NCBI GenBank assembly: GCA_964017155.1
Contig: OZ024856.1
Span: 374,501 to 438,500, forward strand
Length of the DNA: 64,000 nucleotides
Direction of reading: 5' to 3'
From: Oasisia sp. SBJ-2009
Lineage: Eukaryota; Annelida; Polychaeta; Sabellida; Siboglinidae
Of this stretch, positions 11,090-24,643 are shown in pieces (position 1 is the stretch's first letter; the number at the start of each line of letters is the position of its first letter). The notes under the pieces are model-generated. The model was not told where the DNA came from. It searched no databases and worked only from the letters and a program-made list of their open reading frames with translations. A program made the translations under genes and the position numbers.

Positions 11090-13529
11090 GGCATTTATGT
11101 ACAAGTCGGGCCCACCTCAATGTTGATATTATAACTGTATATTTGCCAACATTTGATACTTGGTTTTGTTAATTCTATCAATTATAATCATCTTGCGCAT
11201 ATTTATGTTTTATATACAGCGCGTCTTAGCAGACTTTTGAGGTCCAAAAGACAGCGCGGTCGGCATAAACAAACTGTTTATCGCTCATTTCATATGCTCA
11301 GCGCAGTAACATGCACCGCTGCGCTTGCGACTGGCACAAATCGCGCTGTCTTTTCGACCTCAAACGTTTGCCAAGACGCGCTGTTTATAAAACATAAATA
11401 CGCGCAAGATGATTATAATGGAATGAATTAATTTAATCAAGTATCAAATGTTGGCCAAAATATTGATATAATAGCAACATTGAGGTGGGTCCGACTTGTA
11501 CATAAGTGCCAAATAGTGAAATACTGAAAACAAATTGAGAGTATACGTGCTTTTATGAGAGAGTGCGCGTGAAGGTACGCGCCCGCAAGTGTAGGCATTT
11601 ATGTACAAGTCGGGCCCACCTCAATGTTGGTAGTATAACTGTATATTTGCCAACATTTGATACTTGATTTTGTTAATTCAATCAATGATATTCATCTTGC
11701 GCATATTTATGTTTTATATACAGCGCGTCTTAGCAGACTTTTGAGGTCGAAAAGACAGCGTGGTCGGCATAAACAAACTGTTTGTCGCCCATTTCATATG
11801 CACTGCCCAGTAACATGCACCTCTGCGCTTGCGACTGGCACAAATCGCGCTGTCTTTTCGACCTGAAAAGTTTGCCAAGACGCGCTGTTTATAAAACATA
11901 AATACGCGCAAGATGATTATAATTGAATGAATTAATTTAATAAAGTATCAAATGTTTGCAAAAATACAGATATAATAGCAACAATGAGGTGGGTCCGACT
12001 TGTACATAAATGCCTAAAAGTGAAATAGTGACCGCTGCGCTTGCGACTGGCACAAATCGCGCTGTCTTTTCGACCTCAAAAATTTGCCAAGACGCGATGT
12101 TTATAAAACATAAATACGCGCAAGATGATTATAATTGAATGAATTAATTTAATCAAGTATCAAATGTTGGCAAAAATACTGATATAATAGCAACATTGAG
12201 GTGGGTCCGACTTGTATATAAGTGCCAAATAGTGAAATACTGAAAACAATTGAGAGTATACGTGCTTTTATGAGAGAGTGCGCGTGAAGGTACGGGCCCG
12301 CAAGTGTTGGCACTTACGTACAAGTCGGGCCCACCTCAATTTTGGTATAATAACTGTATCTTTGCCAACATTTGATACTTGATTTTGTTAATTCAATCAA
12401 TTATATTCATCTTGCGCATATTTATGTTTTATATACAGCGCGTCTTAGCAGACTTTTGAGGTCGAAAAGACAGCGCGGTCGGCATAAACAAACTGTTTGT
12501 CGCTTATTTCATATGCTCAGCTCAGTAACATGCACCGCTCCGCTTGCGACTGGCACAAATCGCGCTGTCTTTTCGACCTGAAAAGTTTGCCAAGACGCGC
12601 TGTTTACAAAACATAAATACCCGCAAGATGATTATAATTGAATGAATTAATTTAATCAAGTATCAAATGTTGGCAAAAATACTGATATAATAGCAACATT
12701 GAGGTGGGTCCTACTTGTACATAAGTGCCAAATAGTGAAATACTGAAAACAAATTGAGAGTATACGTCCTTTTATGAGAGAGTGCGCGTGAAGGTACGCG
12801 CCCGCAAGTGTAGGCATTGATGTACAAGTCGGGCCCACCTCAATTTTGCTATTATAACTGTATCTTTGCCAACATTTTATACTTGATTTTGTTAATTCAA
12901 TCAATTATAATCATCTTGCGCATATTAATGTTTTATATACAGCGCATCTTAGCAGACTTTTGAGGTCGAAAAGACAGCGGGGTCGGCATAAAAAAAACTG
13001 TTTATCGCTCATTTCATATGCACAGCGCAGTAACATGCACCGCTGCGCTTGCGACTGGCACAAATCGCGCTATCTTTTCGACCTCAAAAGTTTGCCAAGA
13101 CGCGATGTTTATAAAACATAAATACGCGCAAGATGATTATAATTGAATGAATTAATTTAATAAAGTATCAAATGTTGGCAAAAATACTGATATAATAGCA
13201 ACATTGAGGTGGGTCCGACTTGTACATAAATGCCAAATAGTGAAATAGTGACCGCTGCGCTTGCGACTGGCACAAATCGCGCTGTCTTTTCGACCTCAAA
13301 AGTTTGCCAAGACGCGCTGTTTATAAAACATAAATACGCGCAAGATGATTATAATGGAATGAATTAATTTAATCAAGTATCAAATGTCGGCAAAAATATT
13401 GATATAATAGCAACATTGAGGTGGGTCCGACTTGTACATAAGTGCCAAATAGTGAAATACTGAAAACAAATTGAGAGTATACGTGCTTTTATGAGAGAGT
13501 GCGCGTGAAGGTACGCGCCCGCAAGTGTA
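11090..13529. repeat. 2440-bp HOR copy 5
   Basis: Anchors are a 11153, b 11657, c 12372, d 12876. It carries AATGTTTGC in the b right arm near 11953, shared only with copy 6 (near 14394), so 5 and 6 look like sister copies. Confidence 0.92.
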
Positions 13530-15969
13530 GGCATTTATGTACAAGTCGGGCCCACCTCAATGTTGATATTATAACTGTATATTTGCCAACATTTGATACT
13601 TGGTTTTGTTAATTCTATCAATTATAATCATCTTGCGCATATTTATGTTTTATATACAGCGCGTCTTAGCAGACTTTTGAGGTCCAAAAGACAGCGCGGT
13701 CGGCATAAACAAACTGTTTATCGCTCATTTCATATGCTCAGCGCAGTAACATGCACCGCTGCGCTTGCGACTGGCACAAATCGCGCTGTCTTTTCGACCT
13801 CAAACGTTTGCCAAGACGCGCTGTTTATAAAACATAAATACGCGCAAGATGATTATAATGGAATGAATTAATTTAATCAAGTATCAAATGTTGGCCAAAA
13901 TATTGATATAATAGCAACATTGAGGTGGGTCCGACTTGTACATAAGTGCCAAATAGTGAAATACTGAAAACAAATTGAGAGTATACGTGCTTTTATGAGA
14001 GAGTGCGCGTGAAGGTACGCGCCCGCAAGTGTAGGCATTTATGTACAAGTCGGGCCCACCTCAATGTTGGTAGTATAACTGTATATTTGCCAACATTTGA
14101 TACTTGATTTTGTTAATTCAATCAATGATATTCATCTTGCGCATATTTATGTTTTATATACAGCGCGTCTTAGCAGACTTTTGAGGTCGAAAAGACAGCG
14201 TGGTCGGCATAAACAAACTGTTTGTCGCCCATTTCATATGCACTGCCCAGTAACATGCACCTCTGCGCTTGCGACTGGCACAAATCGCGCTGTCTTTTCG
14301 ACCTGAAAAGTTTGCCAAGACGCGCTGTTTATAAAACATAAATACGCGCAAGATGATTATAATTGAATGAATTAATTTAATAAAGTATCAAATGTTTGCA
14401 AAAATACAGATATAATAGCAACAATGAGGTGGGTCCGACTTGTACATAAATGCCTAAAAGTGAAATAGTGACCGCTGCGCTTGCGACTGGCACAAATCGC
14501 GCTGTCTTTTCGACCTCAAAAATTTGCCAAGACGCGATGTTTATAAAACATAAATACGCGCAAGATGATTATAATTGAATGAATTAATTTAATCAAGTAT
14601 CAAATGTTGGCAAAAATACTGATATAATAGCAACATTGAGGTGGGTCCGACTTGTATATAAGTGCCAAATAGTGAAATACTGAAAACAATTGAGAGTATA
14701 CGTGCTTTTATGAGAGAGTGCGCGTGAAGGTACGGGCCCGCAAGTGTTGGCACTTACGTACAAGTCGGGCCCACCTCAATTTTGGTATAATAACTGTATC
14801 TTTGCCAACATTTGATACTTGATTTTGTTAATTCAATCAATTATATTCATCTTGCGCATATTTATGTTTTATATACAGCGCGTCTTAGCAGACTTTTGAG
14901 GTCGAAAAGACAGCGCGGTCGGCATAAACAAACTGTTTGTCGCTTATTTCATATGCTCAGCTCAGTAACATGCACCGCTCCGCTTGCGACTGGCACAAAT
15001 CGCGCTGTCTTTTCGACCTGAAAAGTTTGCCAAGACGCGCTGTTTACAAAACATAAATACCCGCAAGATGATTATAATTGAATGAATTAATTTAATCAAG
15101 TATCAAATGTTGGCAAAAATACTGATATAATAGCAACATTGAGGTGGGTCCTACTTGTACATAAGTGCCAAATAGTGAAATACTGAAAACAAATTGAGAG
15201 TATACGTCCTTTTATGAGAGAGTGCGCGTGAAGGTACGCGCCCGCAAGTGTAGGCATTGATGTACAAGTCGGGCCCACCTCAATTTTGCTATTATAACTG
15301 TATCTTTGCCAACATTTTATACTTGATTTTGTTAATTCAATCAATTATAATCATCTTGCGCATATTAATGTTTTATATACAGCGCATCTTAGCAGACTTT
15401 TGAGGTCGAAAAGACAGCGGGGTCGGCATAAAAAAAACTGTTTATCGCTCATTTCATATGCACAGCGCAGTAACATGCACCGCTGCGCTTGCGACTGGCA
15501 CAAATCGCGCTATCTTTTCGACCTCAAAAGTTTGCCAAGACGCGATGTTTATAAAACATAAATACGCGCAAGATGATTATAATTGAATGAATTAATTTAA
15601 TAAAGTATCAAATGTTGGCAAAAATACTGATATAATAGCAACATTGAGGTGGGTCCGACTTGTACATAAATGCCAAATAGTGAAATAGTGACCGCTGCGC
15701 TTGCGACTGGCACAAATCGCGCTGTCTTTTCGACCTCAAAAGTTTGCCAAGACGCGCTGTTTATAAAACATAAATACGCGCAAGATGATTATAATGGAAT
15801 GAATTAATTTAATCAAGTATCAAATGTCGGCAAAAATATTGATATAATAGCAACATTGAGGTGGGTCCGACTTGTACATAAGTGCCAAATAGTGAAATAC
15901 TGAAAACAAATTGAGAGTATACGTGCTTTTATGAGAGAGTGCGCGTGAAGGTACGCGCCCGCAAGTGTA
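13530..15969. repeat. 2440-bp HOR copy 6
   Basis: Anchors are a 13593, b 14097, c 14812, d 15316. It is nearly identical to copy 5. From about 13.79 kb onward it is also the first part of the 5809-bp tandem duplication. Confidence 0.92.
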
Positions 15970-16988
15970 GGCATTTATGTACAAGTCGGGCCCACCTCAA
16001 TGTTGATATTATAACTGTATATTTGCCAACATTTGATACTTGGTTTTGTTAATTCTATCAATTATAATCATCTTGCGCATATTTATGTTTTATATACAGC
16101 GCGTCTTAGCAGACTTTTGAGGTCCAAAAGACAGCGCGGTCGGCATAAACAAACTGTTTATCGCTCATTTCATATGCTCAGCGCAGTAACATGCACCGCT
16201 GCGCTTGCGACTGGCACAAATCGCGCTGTCTTTTCGACCTCAAACGTTTGCCAAGACGCGCTGTTTATAAAACATAAATACGCGCAAGATGATTATAATG
16301 GAATGAATTAATTTAATCAAGTATCAAATGTTGGCCAAAATATTGATATAATAGCAACATTGAGGTGGGTCCGACTTGTACATAAGTGCCAAATAGTGAA
16401 ATACTGAAAACAAATTGAGAGTATACGTGCTTTTATGAGAGAGTGCGCGTGAAGGTACGCGCCCGCAAGTGTAGGCATTTATGTACAAGTCGGGCCCACC
16501 TCAATGTTGGTAGTATAACTGTATATTTGCCAACATTTGATACTTGATTTTGTTAATTCAATCAATGATATTCATCTTGCGCATATTTATGTTTTATATA
16601 CAGCGCGTCTTAGCAGACTTTTGAGGTCGAAAAGACAGCGTGGTCGGCATAAACAAACTGTTTGTCGCCCATTTCATATGCACTGCCCAGTAACATGCAC
16701 CTCTGCGCTTGCGACTGGCACAAATCGCGCTGTCTTTTCGACCTGAAAAGTTTGCCAAGACGCGCTGTTTATAAAACATAAATACGCGCAAGATGATTAT
16801 AATTGAATGAATTAATTTAATAAAGTATCAAATGTTGGCAAAAATACAGATATAATAGCAACAATGAGGTGGGTCCGACTTGTACATAAATGCCTAAAAG
16901 TGAAATAGTGACCGCTGCGCTTGCGACTGGCACAAATCGCGCTGTCTTTTCGACCTCAAAAATTTGCCAAGACGCGATGTTTATAAAA

Positions 16989-16998
16989 CGTATATACG
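16989..16998. repeat. Perfect 10-bp palindrome CGTATATACG (also 22798-22807 and 25875-25884)
   Basis: Other units read CATAAATACG here. The paired changes make a self-complementary decamer. The three copies are spaced 5809 and 3077 bp, matching the large duplications. Confidence 0.85.
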
Positions 16999-18114
16999 CG
17001 CAAGATGATTATAATTGAATGAATTAATGTAATCAAGTATCAAATGTTGGCAAAAATACTGATATAATAGCAACATTGAGGTGGGTCCGACTTGTATATA
17101 AGTGCCAAATAGTGAAATACTGAAAACAATTGAGAGTATACGTGCTTTTATGAGAGAGTGCGCGTGAAGGTACGGGCCCGCAAGTGTTGGCACTTATGTA
17201 CAAGTCGGGCCCACCTCAATTTTGGTATAATAACTGTATCTTTGCCAACATTTGATACTTGGTTTTGTTAATTCAATCAATTATATTCATCTTGCGCATA
17301 TTTATGTTTTATATACAGCGCGTCTTAGCAGACTTTTGAGGTCGAAAAGACAGCGCGGTCGGCATAAACAAACTGTTTATCGCTTATTTCATATGCTCAG
17401 CTCAGTAACATGCACCGCTCCGCTTGCGACTGGCACAAATCGCGCTGTCTTTTCGACCTGAAAAGTTTGCCAAGACGCGCTGTTTACAAAACATAAATAC
17501 CCGCAAGATGATTATAATTGAATGAATTAATTTAATCAAGTATCAAATGTTGGCAAAAATACTGATATAATAGCAACATTGAGGTGGGTCCTACTTGTAC
17601 ATAAGTGCCAAATAGTGAAATACTGAAAACAAATTGAGAGTATACGTGCTTTTATGAGAGAGTGCGCGTGAAGGTACGCGCCCGCAAGTGTAGGCATTGA
17701 TGTACAAGTCGGGCCCACCTCAATTTTGCTATTATAACTGTATCTTTGCCAACATTTGATACTTGATTTTGTTAATTCAATCAATTATAATCATCTTGCG
17801 CATATTAATGTTTTATATACAGCGCATCTTAGCAGACTTTTGAGGTCGAAAAGACAGCGGGGTCGGCATAAAAAAACTGTTCATCGCTCATTTCATATGC
17901 ACAGCGCAGTAACATGCACCGCTGCGCTTGCGACTGGCACAAATCGCGCTGTCTTTTCGACCTCAAAAGTTTGCCAAGACGCGCTGTTTATAAAACATAA
18001 ATACGCGCAAGATGATTATAATTGAATGAATTAATTTAATCAAGTATCAAATGTTGGCAAAAAATAGTGATATAATAGCAACATTGAGGTGGGTCCGACT
18101 TGTACATAAATGCC

Positions 18115-18751
18115 AAATAGTGAAATAGTGACCGCTGCGCTTGCGACTGGCACAAATCGCGCTGTCTTTTCGACCTCAAAAGTTTGCCAAGACGCGCTGT
18201 TTATAAAACATAAATACGCGCAAGATGATTATAATGGAATGAATTAATGTAATCAAGTATCAAATGTTGGCAAAAATACTGATATAATAGCAACATTGAG
18301 GTGGGTCCGACTTGTACATAAGTGCCAAATAGTGAAATAGTGACCGCTGCGCTAGCGACTGGCACAAATCGCGCTGTCTTTTCGACCTCAAAAGTTTGCC
18401 AAGACGCGCTGTTTATAAAACATAAATTCGCGCAAGATGATTATAATTGAATGAATTAATTTAATCAAGTATCAAATGTTGGCAAAAAATAGTGATATAA
18501 TAGCAACATTGAGGTGGGTCCGACTTGTACATCAATGCCAAATAGTGAAATAGTGACCGCTGCGCTTGCGACTGGCACAAATCGCGCTGTCTTTTCGACC
18601 TCAAAAGTTTGCCAAGACGCGCTGTTTATAAAACATAAATACGCGCAAGATGATTATAATGGAATTAATTAATTTAATCAAGTATCAAATGTTGGCAAAA
18701 ATATTGATATAATAGCAACATTGAGGTGGGTCCGACTTGTACATAAGTGCC
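18115..18751 (-). repeat. Triplet of S units (first occurrence)
   Basis: Three head-to-tail lone right arms fill 637 bp between d' and the next outer spacer. Private changes are GCGCTAGCG near 18354 and AAATTCGCG near 18425; both are absent from the duplicate near 24160-24240. Confidence 0.88.
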
Positions 18752-18834
18752 AAATAGTGAAATACTGAAAACAAATTGAGAGTATACGTGCTTTTATGAG
18801 AGAGTGCGCGTGAAGGTACGCGCCCGCAAGTGTA

Positions 18835-19842
18835 GGCATTTATGTACAAGTCGGGCCCACCTCAATGTTGGTATTATAACTGTATATTTGCCAACATTTG
18901 ATACTTGGTTTTGTTAATTCTATCAATTATAATCATCTTGCGCATATTTATGTTTTATATACAGCGCGTCTTAGCAGACTTTTGAGGTCCAAAAGACAGC
19001 CCAGTCGGCATAAACAAACTGTTTATCGCTCATTTCATATGCTCAGCGCAGTAACATGCACCGCTGCGCTTGCGACTGGCACAAATCGCGCTGTCTTTTC
19101 GACCTCAAACGTTTGCCATGACGCGCTGTTTATAAAACATAAATACGCGCAAGATGATTATAATGGAATGAATTAATTTAATCAAGTATCAAATGTTGGC
19201 CAAAATATTGTTATAATAGCAACATTGAGGTGGGTCCGACTTGTACATAAGTGCCAAATAGTGAAATACTGAAAACAAATTGAGAGTATACGTGCTTTTA
19301 TGAGAGAGTGCGCGTGAAGGTACGCGCCCGCAAGTGTAGGCATTTATGTACAAGTCGGGCCCACCTCAATGTTGGTAGTATAACTGTATATTTGCCAACA
19401 TTTGATACTTGATTTTGTTAATTCAATCAATTATATTCATCTTGCGCATATTTATGTTTTATATACAGCGCGTCTTAGCAGACTTTTGAGGTCGAAAAGA
19501 CAGCGTGGTCGGCATAAACAAACTGTTTGTCGCCCATTTCATATGCACTGCCCAGTAACATGCACCTCTGCGCTTGCGACTGGCACAAATCGCGCTGTCT
19601 TTTCGACCTCAAACGTTTGCCAAGACGCGCTGTTTATAAAACATAAATACGCGCAAGATGATTATAATGGAATGAATTAATTTAATCAAGTATCAAATGT
19701 TGGCCAAAATATTGATATAATAGCAACATTGAGGTGGGTCCGACTTGTACATAAGTGCCAAATAGTGAAATACTGAAAACAAATTGAGAGTATACGTGCT
19801 TTTATGAGAGAGTGCGCGTGAAGGTACGCGCCCGCAAGTGTA
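18835..19842. repeat. a' and hybrid b/a units
   Basis: Anchors are a' 18898 (CCCAGTCGG, GCCATGACG, TTGTTATAATAG markers) and 19402, whose left half and loop are type b but whose right arm is type a (CTCAAACG). The switch falls in the core at about 19571-19608 and marks the junction of the 5809-bp duplication. Confidence 0.87.
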
Positions 19843-21778
19843 GGCATTTATGTACAAGTCGGGCCCACCTCAATGTTGGTAGTATAACTGTATATTTGCC
19901 AACATTTGATACTTGATTTTGTTAATTCAATCAATGATATTCATCTTGCGCATATTTATGTTTTATATACAGCGCGTCTTAGCAGACTTTTGAGGTCGAA
20001 AAGACAGCGTGGTCGGCATAAACAAACTGTTTGTCGCCCATTTCATATGCACTGCCCAGTAACATGCACCTCTGCGCTTGCGACTGGCACAAATCGCGCT
20101 GTCTTTTCGACCTGAAAAGTTTGCCAAGACGCGCTGTTTATAAAACATAAATACGCGCAAGATGATTATAATTGAATGAATTAATTTAATAAAGTATCAA
20201 ATGTTGGCAAAAATACAGATATAATAGCAACAATGAGGTGGGTCCGACTTGTACATAAATGCCTAAAAGTGAAATAGTGACCGCTGCGCTTGCGACTGGC
20301 ACAAATCGCGCTGTCTTTTCGACCTCAAAAATTTGCCAAGACGCGATGTTTATAAAACATAAATACGCGCAAGATGATTATAATTGAATGAATTAATTTA
20401 ATCAAGTATCAAATGTTGGCAAAAATACTGATATAATAGCAACATTGAGGTGGGTCCGACTTGTATATAAGTGCCAAATAGTGAAATACTGAAAACAATT
20501 GAGAGTATACGTGCTTTTATGAGAGAGTGCGCGTGAAGGTACGGGCCCGCAAGTGTTGGCACTTACGTACAAGTCGGGCCCACCTCAATTTTGGTATAAT
20601 AACTGTATCTTTGCCAACATTTGATACTTGATTTTGTTAATTCAATCAATTATATTCATCTTGCGCATATTTATGTTTTATATACAGCGCGTCTTAGCAG
20701 ACTTTTGAGGTCGAAAAGACAGCGCGGTCGGCATAAACAAACTGTTTGTCGCTTATTTCATATGCTCAGCTCAGTAACATGCACCGCTCCGCTTGCGACT
20801 GGCACAAATCGCGCTGTCTTTTCGACCTGAAAAGTTTGCCAAGACGCGCTGTTTACAAAACATAAATACCCGCAAGATGATTATAATTGAATGAATTAAT
20901 TTAATCAAGTATCAAATGTTGGCAAAAATACTGATATAATAGCAACATTGAGGTGGGTCCTACTTGTACATAAGTGCCAAATAGTGAAATACTGAAAACA
21001 AATTGAGAGTATACGTCCTTTTATGAGAGAGTGCGCGTGAAGGTACGCGCCCGCAAGTGTAGGCATTGATGTACAAGTCGGGCCCACCTCAATTTTGCTA
21101 TTATAACTGTATCTTTGCCAACATTTTATACTTGATTTTGTTAATTCAATCAATTATAATCATCTTGCGCATATTAATGTTTTATATACAGCGCATCTTA
21201 GCAGACTTTTGAGGTCGAAAAGACAGCGGGGTCGGCATAAAAAAAACTGTTTATCGCTCATTTCATATGCACAGCGCAGTAACATGCACCGCTGCGCTTG
21301 CGACTGGCACAAATCGCGCTATCTTTTCGACCTCAAAAGTTTGCCAAGACGCGATGTTTATAAAACATAAATACGCGCAAGATGATTATAATTGAATGAA
21401 TTAATTTAATAAAGTATCAAATGTTGGCAAAAATACTGATATAATAGCAACATTGAGGTGGGTCCGACTTGTACATAAATGCCAAATAGTGAAATAGTGA
21501 CCGCTGCGCTTGCGACTGGCACAAATCGCGCTGTCTTTTCGACCTCAAAAGTTTGCCAAGACGCGCTGTTTATAAAACATAAATACGCGCAAGATGATTA
21601 TAATGGAATGAATTAATTTAATCAAGTATCAAATGTCGGCAAAAATATTGATATAATAGCAACATTGAGGTGGGTCCGACTTGTACATAAGTGCCAAATA
21701 GTGAAATACTGAAAACAAATTGAGAGTATACGTGCTTTTATGAGAGAGTGCGCGTGAAGGTACGCGCCCGCAAGTGTA
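19843..21778. repeat. b+S, c, d+S (HOR copy lacking its a unit)
   Basis: Anchors are b 19906, c 20621, d 21125. This matches copy 6 at +5809 bp. It contains the last type c unit of the GTCGCTTATTT form; later c units are all c'. Confidence 0.88.
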
Positions 21779-24643
21779 GGCATTTATGTACAAGTCGGGC
21801 CCACCTCAATGTTGATATTATAACTGTATATTTGCCAACATTTGATACTTGGTTTTGTTAATTCTATCAATTATAATCATCTTGCGCATATTTATGTTTT
21901 ATATACAGCGCGTCTTAGCAGACTTTTGAGGTCCAAAAGACAGCGCGGTCGGCATAAACAAACTGTTTATCGCTCATTTCATATGCTCAGCGCAGTAACA
22001 TGCACCGCTGCGCTTGCGACTGGCACAAATCGCGCTGTCTTTTCGACCTCAAACGTTTGCCAAGACGCGCTGTTTATAAAACATAAATACGCGCAAGATG
22101 ATTATAATGGAATGAATTAATTTAATCAAGTATCAAATGTTGGCCAAAATATTGATATAATAGCAACATTGAGGTGGGTCCGACTTGTACATAAGTGCCA
22201 AATAGTGAAATACTGAAAACAAATTGAGAGTATACGTGCTTTTATGAGAGAGTGCGCGTGAAGGTACGCGCCCGCAAGTGTAGGCATTTATGTACAAGTC
22301 GGGCCCACCTCAATGTTGGTAGTATAACTGTATATTTGCCAACATTTGATACTTGATTTTGTTAATTCAATCAATGATATTCATCTTGCGCATATTTATG
22401 TTTTATATACAGCGCGTCTTAGCAGACTTTTGAGGTCGAAAAGACAGCGTGGTCGGCATAAACAAACTGTTTGTCGCCCATTTCATATGCACTGCCCAGT
22501 AACATGCACCTCTGCGCTTGCGACTGGCACAAATCGCGCTGTCTTTTCGACCTGAAAAGTTTGCCAAGACGCGCTGTTTATAAAACATAAATACGCGCAA
22601 GATGATTATAATTGAATGAATTAATTTAATAAAGTATCAAATGTTGGCAAAAATACAGATATAATAGCAACAATGAGGTGGGTCCGACTTGTACATAAAT
22701 GCCTAAAAGTGAAATAGTGACCGCTGCGCTTGCGACTGGCACAAATCGCGCTGTCTTTTCGACCTCAAAAATTTGCCAAGACGCGATGTTTATAAAACGT
22801 ATATACGCGCAAGATGATTATAATTGAATGAATTAATGTAATCAAGTATCAAATGTTGGCAAAAATACTGATATAATAGCAACATTGAGGTGGGTCCGAC
22901 TTGTATATAAGTGCCAAATAGTGAAATACTGAAAACAATTGAGAGTATACGTGCTTTTATGAGAGAGTGCGCGTGAAGGTACGGGCCCGCAAGTGTTGGC
23001 ACTTATGTACAAGTCGGGCCCACCTCAATTTTGGTATAATAACTGTATCTTTGCCAACATTTGATACTTGGTTTTGTTAATTCAATCAATTATATTCATC
23101 TTGCGCATATTTATGTTTTATATACAGCGCGTCTTAGCAGACTTTTGAGGTCGAAAAGACAGCGCGGTCGGCATAAACAAACTGTTTATCGCTTATTTCA
23201 TATGCTCAGCTCAGTAACATGCACCGCTCCGCTTGCGACTGGCACAAATCGCGCTGTCTTTTCGACCTGAAAAGTTTGCCAAGACGCGCTGTTTACAAAA
23301 CATAAATACCCGCAAGATGATTATAATTGAATGAATTAATTTAATCAAGTATCAAATGTTGGCAAAAATACTGATATAATAGCAACATTGAGGTGGGTCC
23401 TACTTGTACATAAGTGCCAAATAGTGAAATACTGAAAACAAATTGAGAGTATACGTGCTTTTATGAGAGAGTGCGCGTGAAGGTACGCGCCCGCAAGTGT
23501 AGGCATTGATGTACAAGTCGGGCCCACCTCAATTTTGCTATTATAACTGTATCTTTGCCAACATTTGATACTTGATTTTGTTAATTCAATCAATTATAAT
23601 CATCTTGCGCATATTAATGTTTTATATACAGCGCATCTTAGCAGACTTTTGAGGTCGAAAAGACAGCGGGGTCGGCATAAAAAAACTGTTCATCGCTCAT
23701 TTCATATGCACAGCGCAGTAACATGCACCGCTGCGCTTGCGACTGGCACAAATCGCGCTGTCTTTTCGACCTCAAAAGTTTGCCAAGACGCGCTGTTTAT
23801 AAAACATAAATACGCGCAAGATGATTATAATTGAATGAATTAATTTAATCAAGTATCAAATGTTGGCAAAAAATAGTGATATAATAGCAACATTGAGGTG
23901 GGTCCGACTTGTACATAAATGCCAAATAGTGAAATAGTGACCGCTGCGCTTGCGACTGGCACAAATCGCGCTGTCTTTTCGACCTCAAAAGTTTGCCAAG
24001 ACGCGCTGTTTATAAAACATAAATACGCGCAAGATGATTATAATGGAATGAATTAATGTAATCAAGTATCAAATGTTGGCAAAAATACTGATATAATAGC
24101 AACATTGAGGTGGGTCCGACTTGTACATAAGTGCCAAATAGTGAAATAGTGACCGCTGCGCTTGCGACTGGCACAAATCGCGCTGTCTTTTCGACCTCAA
24201 AAGTTTGCCAAGACGCGCTGTTTATAAAACATAAATACGCGCAAGATGATTATAATTGAATGAATTAATTTAATCAAGTATCAAATGTTGGCAAAAAATA
24301 GTGATATAATAGCAACATTGAGGTGGGTCCGACTTGTACATCAATGCCAAATAGTGAAATAGTGACCGCTGCGCTTGCGACTGGCACAAATCGCGCTGTC
24401 TTTTCGACCTCAAAAGTTTGCCAAGACGCGCTGTTTATAAAACATAAATACGCGCAAGATGATTATAATGGAATTAATTAATTTAATCAAGTATCAAATG
24501 TTGGCAAAAATATTGATATAATAGCAACATTGAGGTGGGTCCGACTTGTACATAAGTGCCAAATAGTGAAATACTGAAAACAAATTGAGAGTATACGTGC
24601 TTTTATGAGAGAGTGCGCGTGAAGGTACGCGCCCGCAAGTGTA
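21779..24643. repeat. Derived HOR (a, b+S, c', d'+SSS), duplicate of 15970-18834
   Basis: Anchors are a 21842, b 22346, c' 23061, d' 23565, each exactly 5809 bp after the corresponding anchor of copy 7. The unusual CGTATATACG is repeated at 22798. Confidence 0.9.
23924..24560 (-). repeat. Triplet of S units (second occurrence)
   Basis: It is offset 5809 bp from 18115-18751 and lacks that copy's two private changes, so those arose after the duplication or were corrected here. Confidence 0.87.

Larger units (their letters stand above)
15970..18834. repeat. Derived HOR copy 7 (a, b+S, c', d'+SSS; 2865 bp)
   Basis: Anchors are a 16033, b 16537, c' 17252, d' 17756. The type order is kept, but c has become c', d' has an A7 run with TTCATCG in place of TTTATCG, and three S units follow d' instead of one. 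This is where the regular 2440-bp periodicity ends. Confidence 0.9.
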
